Positions 32,500 through 42,382 of a stretch of 53,142 nt of DNA are shown here, in pieces (the stretch's first letter is position 1; each line of letters opens with the position of its first letter). A program made the position numbers and the translations under genes. The notes under the pieces are model-generated. The model had not been told where the DNA came from and did not search any database. It saw only the letters and a list, made by a program, of their open reading frames with translations. Where the stretch lies: positions 1-53,142 of the forward strand of contig NZ_BCUU01000029.1 in assembly GCF_001591385.1 (NCBI RefSeq). Reading direction: 5' to 3'. Source of the stretch: Variovorax soli NBRC 106424. GTDB taxonomy: Bacteria; Pseudomonadota; Gammaproteobacteria; Burkholderiales; Burkholderiaceae_C.

Positions 32500-34203
32500 T
32501 CAATGGACAGGGGCGCGGCGCGCTTCCTCGTCGGCGAGGTCCTTCTTGGAGATCTTTCCGACGGGGGTCTTGGGCAGGGCCACGCGGATCTCCAGCGCCT
32601 GCACCATCTCGTGCTTGCCCAGCTTGTCCTTGAGGAAGGCCTGCAGCTCCTGCAGGCTGGGTGCGGTGGCGCCGGCGCGCAGCGCCATGAAGGCCTTGGG
32701 CGACTGGCCGCGGTACTCGTCCGGAATGCCGATCACGGCCACCTCGGCCACCGCCGGGTGCTGGTAGATGGCTTCTTCCAGCACGCGCGGGTAGACGTTG
32801 TAGCCGCTGCACAGCAGCATGTCCTTGCAGCGGTCGACGATGAAGACGAAGCCGTCCTCGTCCATGTAGCCCACGTCGCCGGTGCGCATCAGTCCGTCGA
32901 AGGTGGTGACTTCGGCGGTGGCTTCTGGGCGGTTCCAGTAGCCCTTCATCACGTTGGGGCCGCCGATGCAGATCTCGCCTATTTCGCCCAGCGCCACGTA
33001 GCGCGCGGGGTCGTCCAGCGAGAGCATGCGGATCTGGATGCGCGGCAGCGGCATGCCGCACGAGCCCGCCTTGCGGATGCCGTGCACCGGCGTGAAGGTG
33101 CCGGTGGGCGATGTCTCCGTCATGCCCCAGCCTTCGGTGAGCGGGCAGCCCGTCACCTCGAGGTAGCGCTGCGCCACCTCCAGCGGCAGCGGCGCGCCGC
33201 CCGAGCCGCAGTACTTGAGCGAGGTGAGGTCGTACGCGCAGGCCATGGGATGCCCGATGAGCGCGGTGTACATGGTGGGAACGCCGCAGAAGGTGGTGAT
33301 GCGCAGCTCGGCAATGTCCCTGAGCGCGGCCTCGGCGTCGAAGCGCAGGTGCATCACCAGCTCGGCCGCCAGCCGCACGCCCTGCAGCATGTTCACCGTG
33401 AGCGCGAAGATGTGGAAGGGCGGCAGCACCGCCAGAAAGCGCTCCTGCCCCTCCAGCAGCACGGGCGGACGGCCGCTCACGCTGGCCGTGTACTGCGCGC
33501 AGGCCGACCACAGGTTGGCATGCGTGAGCATGGCGCCCTTGGGCAGGCCGGTGGTGCCGCCGGTGTACTGCAGCACGGCCAGCGCCTCGCGCGGGTCGCC
33601 GAGGGGGTGTGCGGTGTAGCGCCCGTCGTTGTCCTGCAACTGCGCGAAGCGCACGATGCGCGGGTCGTCCCACCACACGTCGGCCAGCTGGCCCTTGGTC
33701 TTCATCTGGGCCGCCACCTCGCGCGGCGCGCCGGTCATCTCGGCCAGGCTGCCCACCACCAGCTTCTTGAGCCGCGTGTGGCCCAGCATGTGCGCCATCT
33801 GCGGAAAGAGCGAGGCCATGTCCAGCGTGATGAGCACGTCGGTGCGGCTGTCCTCGATCTTGTGCTCCAGCACCTGGGCGGCGTCCAGCGGCGAGTAGTT
33901 CACCACCGTGCCGCCGGCCTTGAGCACCGCGAAGATGGCGATGAGGTAGTGCGGCGAGTTGGGCAGGTACAGGCCCACGTGCACGCCGGGCCCCACGCCG
34001 ATCTTCTGCAGGCCCGCTGCCGTGCGATTGGCCAGGTCGAGCAGCTCGGCATAGCTGATCTGCCGGCCCATGAAGTTGACGGCGGGCTTGTTCGGCCACT
34101 TGCCCGCCGTCTGGTCGAGCAGGGTCTGCACCGGCGCGGGGTCGATCTCGATGTCCCAGCGCACGCCCTCCGGATAGGAATCGAGCCATGGCATGGCATT
34201 CAT
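32500..34203 (-). CDS. AMP-dependent acyl-CoA ligase
   Basis: This 567-aa protein is an ANL-superfamily adenylating enzyme. The phosphate loop is YTGGTTGLPKGAMLTH, followed by GWGMTETSPTG, TGDVGYMDEDGFVFIVDRCK, and the C-terminal GKISKKDL with the catalytic Lys. Closest in style to dicarboxylate/long-chain fatty-acid CoA ligases (PimA/FadD-like). It supplies acyl-CoA to the wax ester synthase encoded 26 bases downstream. The start at 34203 has AAGGAGA. An ATG four codons later is an alternative. Confidence 0.92.
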   Translation of the reverse strand: MNAMPWLDSYPEGVRWDIEIDPAPVQTLLDQTAGKWPNKPAVNFMGRQISYAELLDLANRTAAGLQKIGVGPGVHVGLYLPNSPHYLIAIFAVLKAGGTVVNYSPLDAAQVLEHKIEDSRTDVLITLDMASLFPQMAHMLGHTRLKKLVVGSLAEMTGAPREVAAQMKTKGQLADVWWDDPRIVRFAQLQDNDGRYTAHPLGDPREALAVLQYTGGTTGLPKGAMLTHANLWSACAQYTASVSGRPPVLLEGQERFLAVLPPFHIFALTVNMLQGVRLAAELVMHLRFDAEAALRDIAELRITTFCGVPTMYTALIGHPMACAYDLTSLKYCGSGGAPLPLEVAQRYLEVTGCPLTEGWGMTETSPTGTFTPVHGIRKAGSCGMPLPRIQIRMLSLDDPARYVALGEIGEICIGGPNVMKGYWNRPEATAEVTTFDGLMRTGDVGYMDEDGFVFIVDRCKDMLLCSGYNVYPRVLEEAIYQHPAVAEVAVIGIPDEYRGQSPKAFMALRAGATAPSLQELQAFLKDKLGKHEMVQALEIRVALPKTPVGKISKKDLADEEARRAPVH

Positions 34204-34238
34204 GGTTTGTCTCCTTGCTTGGTTGTTTGTTTTTGCGA

Positions 34239-35024
34239 TCAGGCGGCGGCGCGCGTGTCGTCGCGGCCCGGGTCGGGGTAGACCAGCCGGCGCAGGCCTT
34301 CGCGGTGGAAGGGCTGCCAGCTGCCCTCGGGCTGGGCCAGGCGGTCGGCCACGGCGTAGAGCACGGCGGGGTGGTGCCCCAGGCCGCAATGGCTGGCCTC
34401 GACCTCGATGTTCTCGGTGGTGGGGCTGGGCCGCTCCAGGCAGCCCTGCCAGGCCACGATGCCGTCGGTGCGGCTGTAGATGGCGGTGGCGGGCACGGGC
34501 GGCGGCGTTTTCATGCGCTCGCGCTCGGGCCAGTCTTCGACCTTCTGCTCGCTCACGAATTCGTAGAGCTGCCAGGCGTTGCTGGCATGCGGCGCGCCGG
34601 CGAAGGGGCTGCCCAGGGTGATGACGCTGCGCACCTGCTCGGGCGCGCGGCGCGACATCTCGCGGGCGAAGACGCCGCCCAGGCTCCAGCCCACCAGGCT
34701 GACCTTGCGCCCGTAGCGCTCATGGAGCTCGGCCAGGCGCGCCTGCATCTGGTCCTGGCGGCCGGGGCGCGGGCCGAAGTTGCGGCCCATCTTCCAGCCG
34801 TGGGCCTTGTAGCCGCGGTCGTTCAGGAAGGCGCGCAGCGGCGCGGTGGAGGTGTCGCTGGCCGCCAGCCCGGGCAGCACCAGCACCGGGTGTCCGTCGC
34901 CGCGCGGTGCCAGCCGCAGCAGCGGCGCCATGGCGAAGAAGGCGTTGAGCTCCGCGATGGCGCGAACCTCGAGCAGCAGCAGGCTGCGCGATGGCGGCGC
35001 CATGTTCTCTTCCGAATCGGGCAT
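34239..35024 (-). CDS. alpha/beta hydrolase, lipase-like
   Basis: This 261-aa protein has the GXSXG elbow VGWSLGGVFAREMS, preceded by GHPVLVLPGLAASDTST, as in triacylglycerol lipase-like proteins with a PGL oxyanion region. The likely acid is in YSRTDGIVAW, and His in ASHCGLGHHPAV. No signal peptide is seen, so it is probably cytoplasmic. It is the first gene of the neutral-lipid operon, with GGAGA before the ATG. A role in acylglycerol or wax turnover, feeding fatty acids to the ligase, is reasonable but inferred. Confidence 0.9.
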   Translation of the reverse strand: MPDSEENMAPPSRSLLLLEVRAIAELNAFFAMAPLLRLAPRGDGHPVLVLPGLAASDTSTAPLRAFLNDRGYKAHGWKMGRNFGPRPGRQDQMQARLAELHERYGRKVSLVGWSLGGVFAREMSRRAPEQVRSVITLGSPFAGAPHASNAWQLYEFVSEQKVEDWPERERMKTPPPVPATAIYSRTDGIVAWQGCLERPSPTTENIEVEASHCGLGHHPAVLYAVADRLAQPEGSWQPFHREGLRRLVYPDPGRDDTRAAA

Positions 35025-35146
35025 GTCGTCTCCACGAGTTGTGGCGCAGAGTTTTCAGGCGCGAGACGGGCGTGCAAAGGTGCGCCGAGACCGCAATGCG
35101 GTGATTTGCGGACGTGCCGTCGCAGAGGCGACGGGCGACGATGTAC

Positions 35147-36085
35147 CTACTTGCGCTTGCTCGGCGCCAGTGCCCCGACGTCCGCCACGATCTGGCGCAG
35201 CAGCCGGGCCGCGGCCGGCGGCAGCACGCGCCCGTGGCGCGAGACCACGTGCACGCGCCCTTGCGACAGCAGCGGGTTCTTCATCGGCAGCGCGACCACG
35301 CGCGCGGTGTCCAGCGAGCCGGGCAGCGAGAAGGGCGTGCCCAGCGCATAGCCCAGGCCCGCCACCACGAAGTGGCCCACCGCATTGAACGAGCTGGTGG
35401 TGAGCAGCGTGTTCAGCCGCACGCCCTCGCTGATCTCGGCCGCCTCGATGTGCTGGCGCACGCCGAAGCTGCGGTGCAGCGTGGCGCCCGAGTAGGGCAG
35501 CAGGTCGTCCAGCTTGAGCGGGCGGTCGAGCCGGGCCAGCGGATGGTTGTCCAGCACCAGCGTCTGGATGGGCTGCGGGTGCGAATGGTGCGAGCGCAGC
35601 CGCTCGTCGCGCGGCGGCTGGAACAGCATGCCGATGTGGGCGCGCTCGTCCACGATGCCGCGCACGATGTCGTCGGTGCTGCCCACCGACAGGTCCACCG
35701 TGATGCCCGGGTGCTGCGCCATGAACTCGCGCAGGCTGTGGCGCATGAGCCAGTCGACAAAGCCTTCGCCGGCCACGATGTCGATGTGGCCGCGCTCCAC
35801 CTTCTGGATGCTTTCGAACTCGGCCAGCAGCTGCTGCTTCTGGCTGTGCTGGCGGCGCAGGTAGCTGGCCAGCAGCTGGCCGGCGTCGGTGGGCACCACG
35901 CCGCGCCCGTGCCGCTCCAAGAGGCGCGTACCGCAGTCGCGTTCGAGCACGCCGATGGCGCGGCTGACGGCCGAGGCGTCCATGCCCAGCAGCTCCGCGG
36001 CGCCGCGCACCGAGCCGCTGTCCACCACCTGCATGAAGTAGCGCACGCGCCGGGCATCGAGCCGGTCATCCATTCCGCTGGCCAT
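35147..36085 (-). CDS. LysR-family regulator
   Basis: This 312-aa protein has a LysR helix-turn-helix (RRVRYFMQVVDSGSVRGAAE, then LLGMDASAVSRAIGVLERD) and an effector domain of normal length. It is divergent from the DUF3100/M20 operon, with a T-N11-A dyad between them, so it most likely controls that operon. An ATG four codons later (MDDRL) is a possible start. Confidence 0.92.
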   Translation of the reverse strand: MASGMDDRLDARRVRYFMQVVDSGSVRGAAELLGMDASAVSRAIGVLERDCGTRLLERHGRGVVPTDAGQLLASYLRRQHSQKQQLLAEFESIQKVERGHIDIVAGEGFVDWLMRHSLREFMAQHPGITVDLSVGSTDDIVRGIVDERAHIGMLFQPPRDERLRSHHSHPQPIQTLVLDNHPLARLDRPLKLDDLLPYSGATLHRSFGVRQHIEAAEISEGVRLNTLLTTSSFNAVGHFVVAGLGYALGTPFSLPGSLDTARVVALPMKNPLLSQGRVHVVSRHGRVLPPAAARLLRQIVADVGALAPSKRK

Positions 36086-36101
36086 GGCGGCTCCTTCGAG
36101 T

Positions 36102-36118
36102 GTTGCGTTTCATGCAAC
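36102..36118. promoter_or_regulatory. LysR-type operator, GTTGC-N7-GCAAC
   Basis: A perfect dyad GTTGC-N7-GCAAC that fits T-N11-A lies 17 bases upstream of the LysR start. A second dyad CATTG-ATG-CAATG follows within 35 bases towards the divergent operon. Confidence 0.5.
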
Positions 36119-36271
36119 AAATATCCCAAGTTCCGGTCATTGATGCAATGGCTCTCCTTGGCGAGACTTCGCAGGCGCCGGCCCCCGGCGGTGTGGCCGG
36201 CCCCAGGTGCAGGCGGCCGCAGCCCCTTTTGCGATGCGCCTGACAACGATCCCCAAGGAAGACAAGCCCCC

Positions 36272-37627
36272 ATGAATCCCGCATCTCCCCAATCCGCGGC
36301 AATGGCCGTTGCCGCGCCTGCCCATTCGTCCACCGCCGGGCGAGCGCGCCTGCTGGTCGTCACGCTGGTGGTCGTCGCCCTGGCCGAGCTGGTCGGCGCC
36401 GTCCAGTTCAAGCTCGGGCCGGGCAAGGTCGTGCTGCTGCCCATGCTGTGGGCGCTGCTCATCGCCGCTGCTTTCGGCCTGGCGCAGCGCCGGGTTCCGG
36501 GCGCCGCCCGCATCGACACCGGCCTGCAGGGCCTGGCCGGCGGCATGCTCAACGCCGCGCTGCTGCTGTTCGTGGTGAAGCTGTCGCTGACGGTGGGCGC
36601 CGCGCTGCCCATGCTCAAGCAGGCCGGCTGGGCGCTGTTCTTCCAGGAGTTCGGCCATGCCTTCGGCACGCTGGCCCTGGGCCTGCCGCTGGCGCTGCTG
36701 CTGGGCATCAAGCGCGAGGCCGTGGGTGCCACCTTCTCGGTGGGCCGCGAGGGCAACCTGGTCATCATCGGCGAGAAGTACGGCATGGCCTCGCCCGAAG
36801 GCCGCGGCGTGCTGGCCGAGTACATCACCGGCACCGTGCTGGGCGCCTTGTTCATCGCGGTGCTGGCCGGCTTCGTCACCAGCCTGGGCATCTTCGATCC
36901 GCGCTCGCTGGCCATGGGTGCCGGCGTGGGCTCGGGCAGCCTGATGGCCGCCGGCCTGGGCGCCATCACCGCGCAGCAGCCGGCCGACATGGTGCCGCAG
37001 CTCACGGCCATTGCCGCCGCGTCCAACCTGCTGACCTCGGTGGTGGGCTTCTACTTCACGCTGTTCCTGTCGCTGCCGGCCTGCTCGTGGCTGTACGGCA
37101 AGCTCGAGCCGGTGCTGGGCCGCCTCACGCCGCGCGGCCGCCGCCCGGTGGCCGAGGCCTCGCCCGACATGGGCCAGGCCGCGCCGGCGCTGCACAGCCT
37201 GCCGGCCGTCGACACCTTCCTGGCCTGGGCCATCATGGTCGGCGGCGTGATGATCGGCAACCTGCTCTCCTACAAGGTACCGCTGCTGGTGTCCTTCGAA
37301 GGCATGCTGGTGGTGGTGGCCATCGTCGCCGTGGTGGAAGGGCTCAAGCGCCTGATGCCGCGCATGCCGCTGGTGCTGGTGCTCTCGGTGGTGGCCACCA
37401 TGGTGGGCATTCCGGGCTTCCTGCCCTTCAGCGACACCGTGCTGGCGCTCACCTCCAAGCTCAACTTCATGGCCTTCACCACGCCGGTGCTCGCGCTGGC
37501 CGGCTTCTCGGTGGCCAAGGACCTGCCGCTGTTCCGCCAGCTGGGCTGGCGCATCGTGGTGGTGTCGCTCACAGCCACCGCCGGCACCTTCCTCGGTGCC
37601 ACCCTGATCGCCGAATTCTTCCACTGA
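36272..37627 (+). CDS. DUF3100 polytopic membrane protein
   Basis: This 451-aa protein has about 11-12 hydrophobic segments and matches DUF3100: VEFA-like N-terminal helix (LVVTLVVVALAELVGAVQFK), LPLALLLGIKREAVGATFSV, GREGNLVIIGEKYGM, and FMAFTTPVLALAGFSVAKDL. No experimental function is known to me; the long hydrophobic, Gly-rich segments suggest a transporter. The gene starts after AAGGAAG and precedes an M20D amidohydrolase by 22 bases, suggesting uptake of an N-acyl amino acid or related amide that the hydrolase then splits. The divergent LysR protein is the likely regulator. Confidence 0.82.
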   Translation: MNPASPQSAAMAVAAPAHSSTAGRARLLVVTLVVVALAELVGAVQFKLGPGKVVLLPMLWALLIAAAFGLAQRRVPGAARIDTGLQGLAGGMLNAALLLFVVKLSLTVGAALPMLKQAGWALFFQEFGHAFGTLALGLPLALLLGIKREAVGATFSVGREGNLVIIGEKYGMASPEGRGVLAEYITGTVLGALFIAVLAGFVTSLGIFDPRSLAMGAGVGSGSLMAAGLGAITAQQPADMVPQLTAIAAASNLLTSVVGFYFTLFLSLPACSWLYGKLEPVLGRLTPRGRRPVAEASPDMGQAAPALHSLPAVDTFLAWAIMVGGVMIGNLLSYKVPLLVSFEGMLVVVAIVAVVEGLKRLMPRMPLVLVLSVVATMVGIPGFLPFSDTVLALTSKLNFMAFTTPVLALAGFSVAKDLPLFRQLGWRIVVVSLTATAGTFLGATLIAEFFH

Positions 37628-37649
37628 CCCCTGACGGAAAGCCCCGCAC

Positions 37650-38819
37650 ATGTACCGCGACCCCGAGATCTCCGAAGACATCCGCCAGAGCATGGTCGCC
37701 TGGCGCCGCGACATCCACGCCAACCCCGAGACGGCTTTCGAGGAGCACCGCACCGCCAACGTGGTGGCCAATGCGCTGCAGTTGATGGGCCTGCCGGTGC
37801 ACCGCGGCCTGGCCGTGACCGGCGTGGTGGGCACGCTGAAGAACGGCGAGGGCCCCAGCATCGCCCTGCGCGCCGACCTGGACGCGCTGAACATGCAGGA
37901 GCTGGGCTCGCAGGCCCATGCATCCAAGTGCGTGGGCAAGATGCACGCCTGCGGCCACGACGGCCACACCGCCATGCTGCTGGGCGCGGCGGCGCACCTG
38001 TCGCGCCACAAGCCTTTCCGCGGCACGGTGCACTTCGTGTTCCAGCCGGGCGAAGAGAACGAAGGCGGCGGGCGCGTGATGGTGGAAGAGGGCCTGTTCG
38101 ACAAGTTCCACGCCGATGCGGTGTACGGCATGCACAACTTCCCGCAGATGCCGCGCGGCCAGTTCGCCATCCGCGTGGGCACCATGACGGCCTTCCTCGA
38201 CACCTTCGAGATCACCATCACCGGCAAGGGCGCGCACGGCGCCATGCCCGAGACCGGCATCGACTCGGTGGTGGTGGCCGCGCAGCTGGTGAACGCGCTG
38301 CAGACCATCGTGAGCCGCCGCACCGGCGCCACCGAATCGGCGGTGGTGAGCGTCACCCAGATCCACGGCGGCGACACCTGGAACGTGATTCCGGAAGAAG
38401 TGGTGCTGCGCGGCACCGTGCGCACGCTGGACGCCGCCGTGCAGGACCGCACCGAGAACGCCATGCGCCAGGTGTGCGAGGGCGTGGCCCAGACGCACGG
38501 CGCGCGCATTGCGCTGAAGTACATGCGCGGCTACCCCGGCGTGGTCAACACGCCGGAAGAAACGGCCGCCGCCGTGTCCGCCGCCGCCAGCCTGGTGGGC
38601 GCGGACAAGGTGCACACCGACATCAAGCCGGCCATGGGCTCGGAGGACTTCGCCTTCATGCTGCAAAAGCGGCCCGGCGCCTACATCGGCATCGGCGCGG
38701 GCGAGGGCGCCAACGACCCGCCGGTGCACAACCCCTACTACGACTTCAACGACAACATCCTGCCCCTGGGGGCCGCCTACTGGGTGGCGCTGGTCAAGCA
38801 GCAGCTTCCGGCGGCATGA
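37650..38819 (+). CDS. M20D family amidohydrolase (hippurate hydrolase-like)
   Basis: This 389-aa protein is an M20D peptidase. The metal-binding motifs are [41 protein letters not shown], and the late [26 protein letters not shown] marks the dimerisation domain. Relatives include hippurate hydrolase, N-acyl-amino acid hydrolases and IAA-amino acid hydrolases, which remove an acyl group in the cytoplasm. It is co-directional with the DUF3100 gene upstream and L-serine dehydratase 8 bases downstream, so an acylated serine or a peptide-like amide is a possible substrate. Confidence 0.92.
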   Translation: MYRDPEISEDIRQSMVAWRRDIHANPETAFEEHRTANVVANALQLMGLPVHRGLAVTGVVGTLKNGEGPSIALRADLDALNMQELGSQAHASKCVGKMHACGHDGHTAMLLGAAAHLSRHKPFRGTVHFVFQPGEENEGGGRVMVEEGLFDKFHADAVYGMHNFPQMPRGQFAIRVGTMTAFLDTFEITITGKGAHGAMPETGIDSVVVAAQLVNALQTIVSRRTGATESAVVSVTQIHGGDTWNVIPEEVVLRGTVRTLDAAVQDRTENAMRQVCEGVAQTHGARIALKYMRGYPGVVNTPEETAAAVSAAASLVGADKVHTDIKPAMGSEDFAFMLQKRPGAYIGIGAGEGANDPPVHNPYYDFNDNILPLGAAYWVALVKQQLPAA

Positions 38820-38826
38820 TGCGCTG

Positions 38827-40209
<1,383 letters not shown>

Positions 40210-40358
40210 CAGGGCTTTGGGCGGCCCGCCTCATCCCCCAAATGGGTGGCGGCATTTGGCGGCATGGCGCCGTACCATGCGGGCGCGAACTTTGGTTTGC
40301 ACGCGAGAGAATTGCTCCAGGGAGTCGAAACGGATCGTCGGCCTGAAGGAGAGCATCC

Positions 40359-42353
40359 ATGCCGCGAACAGAGCCCCTGCCGGAGTTCGAGGACCTGGCG
40401 CCGCCGGATCGCTTCTGCGACTTGATCCTCACCGGCGGCGTCACCAGCGCCATTGCGTATCCCGGGGCCATCTTTGCGCTGGCCTCGTTCTACAGGTTCA
40501 ACAGCATCGGCGGATCGTCCTCGGGCGGGGGCGCCGCGGCGCTCGCGGCCGCCGCCGAGTACAGGCGCCGCCATGGCTCCTGTGAAGGCTTCCGCCTCCT
40601 GGCCCGCAAAACCGACGATCTCGCCAACCAGGTGGACGGCAAGACCGGGCTGGAGTGGCTGTTCCAGCCGGCGAGGCAGCACCGGCGGATCTTCACCGCG
40701 CTGGTGCCTGGGGTGGCGGCGCCGGCAGGCAAGCCTGCGGAGCTGGCCCGAGGGTTCCTGAAAGCCTACTGGTTCTGCATTGCCGCCGGTCTTGTTCTGG
40801 CCCTGGTCGCGGTTGGGCTGTTGACGGACCATGTCTCCGGCCTGGCCTTCGTTGCGTTCGTGGCTTCGGCGGTGCTGCTGAGCCTGATCGCCCTGATCGG
40901 CGTGCTTGTCTACGACCTCAAGCGGGTGGTGGACTACGACTTCGGCATGTGCAGCGGAACCGACAAGGTGGAGGGCGCGCCGCGTGCACCGCTGACAGTG
41001 TGGCTTCACGAACTCATTCAGGACATCGCCGACAGGCCGCACGACGCCCCGCTGACCTTTGCAGACCTGGCCAGCGCACCCGGGTCGCCGAAGGAGGTGA
41101 TCAACGACTGCGCCGCCAGCGGCGCGAGCGCCATCACGCTCAAGATGTTCACGGCCAACATCACGCACGGGCGGCCCTACCTCCTGCCGCAGGAGGCGGA
41201 CGACCCGCAGGCCGACCCGCCGCTGTACTTCCGGCCTTGCGAACTGCTGAAGCTGTTCCCTGAAGCGGTGGTCGCGCACATGAAGAAGCATTCCACCCGC
41301 TGCAACGAAGCGACGCCTGTGGTTCTGCCGGCCGGCGCAAGACCCAAGGGCGCCGCCCGGGCCGATGTGCCGGCGTGCGAGCTGACCGAGGACGAGGCCC
41401 TCTGGCTATTGCCCCGCGAGCAGTTGCCCATCGTCGTGGCGGCGCGCATGAGCGTGAGTTTTCCGGTTCTCTTCACGGCCGTGCCGATGTGGACGCTGGA
41501 CACGACGACCCAGTCCCACCGCTTCCGCCGCTGCCTTTTTTCGGATGGAGGCTTGTGCGCCAACTTCCCCATCCATCTCTTCGACAGCCCGGTGCCCGCC
41601 TGGCCGACCTTCGGCATCGCGCTGCATGAAGTTCCGTGGAAGCAGAAGACGGACTCGCAAAGGGAAGTGAAGTGCGCAGAGGTGATGCGCGATGCCATCT
41701 CGCTGCCCGAGGATCACCGTGAAGGCGTCGACGACCGCTGGAACGGCTTCGACTACGAGGAACATGCAGGCGATCGCCTGTTCGGCTTCGCCGCGGCGGT
41801 GATCGGCACCATGAAGGACTGGAACGATGCCACCTTGTCCCGTCTGCCGGGCGTGCGCGACCGCGTGGTGAACGTGGGACTGCGGCCCGGCATCGGCGGC
41901 CTCAACATCCTGATGACCGAGTCCATGATTCGCTGCCTTGGCGAAACCGGCGTGGAGGCGGCCAAGACGCTGCTCGCCCGCTTCTCCAGGGGCTCGACGC
42001 CCGGCGGCATGGCCCAGGGCTGGAACGAGCACCGCTGGGTTCGGTTCAACGTCCTGCAAAGGTGCCTGTCGGAAACTCTGAAGGGCCTGGGCTGGGCCGC
42101 CAGCCAGAACCGGCACGCCACGCCGCTGCGCGAACAGATCCGCGATGCAGGCGAGCAGGGGCCGCTGATCGAGCGAGGACCGGGGCAGGGCCAGGCCGAC
42201 CCGACCTGCCAGTTGCTCCCCGCCCAGGCAGCCGTGCTGGAAGGTGTGCTCGACGTGCTTCTCGACGCCGAGCGAGCGCTCAACGGCACGCGCTGCGAAC
42301 AGCCCTACAAGCCGTCGCCACGCCCCAACCTTCGGATTCGACCCCCCATGTAG
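40359..42353 (+). CDS. patatin-like phospholipase with internal transmembrane pair
   Basis: This 664-aa protein carries the patatin dyad. An oxyanion glycine stretch (LILTGGVTSAIAYPG, residues 22-36) and the nucleophile elbow GSSSG with Ser54 are N-terminal. The catalytic Asp396 is in FSDGGLCANFP. Between them lie two strong membrane helices (about 133-155 and 160-185: YWFCIAAGLVLALVAVGLL and FVASAVLLSLIALIGVLVYD), so the enzyme is probably anchored in the inner membrane. Patatins release fatty acids from phospholipids. The gene starts after GAAGGAGAG and is followed after 29 bases by the DyP-P450 fusion gene on the same strand, so both are probably transcribed together. Confidence 0.9.
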   Translation: MPRTEPLPEFEDLAPPDRFCDLILTGGVTSAIAYPGAIFALASFYRFNSIGGSSSGGGAAALAAAAEYRRRHGSCEGFRLLARKTDDLANQVDGKTGLEWLFQPARQHRRIFTALVPGVAAPAGKPAELARGFLKAYWFCIAAGLVLALVAVGLLTDHVSGLAFVAFVASAVLLSLIALIGVLVYDLKRVVDYDFGMCSGTDKVEGAPRAPLTVWLHELIQDIADRPHDAPLTFADLASAPGSPKEVINDCAASGASAITLKMFTANITHGRPYLLPQEADDPQADPPLYFRPCELLKLFPEAVVAHMKKHSTRCNEATPVVLPAGARPKGAARADVPACELTEDEALWLLPREQLPIVVAARMSVSFPVLFTAVPMWTLDTTTQSHRFRRCLFSDGGLCANFPIHLFDSPVPAWPTFGIALHEVPWKQKTDSQREVKCAEVMRDAISLPEDHREGVDDRWNGFDYEEHAGDRLFGFAAAVIGTMKDWNDATLSRLPGVRDRVVNVGLRPGIGGLNILMTESMIRCLGETGVEAAKTLLARFSRGSTPGGMAQGWNEHRWVRFNVLQRCLSETLKGLGWAASQNRHATPLREQIRDAGEQGPLIERGPGQGQADPTCQLLPAQAAVLEGVLDVLLDAERALNGTRCEQPYKPSPRPNLRIRPPM

Positions 42354-42382
42354 CCGCGCCCACACTGGCGAGGGAGTTCATC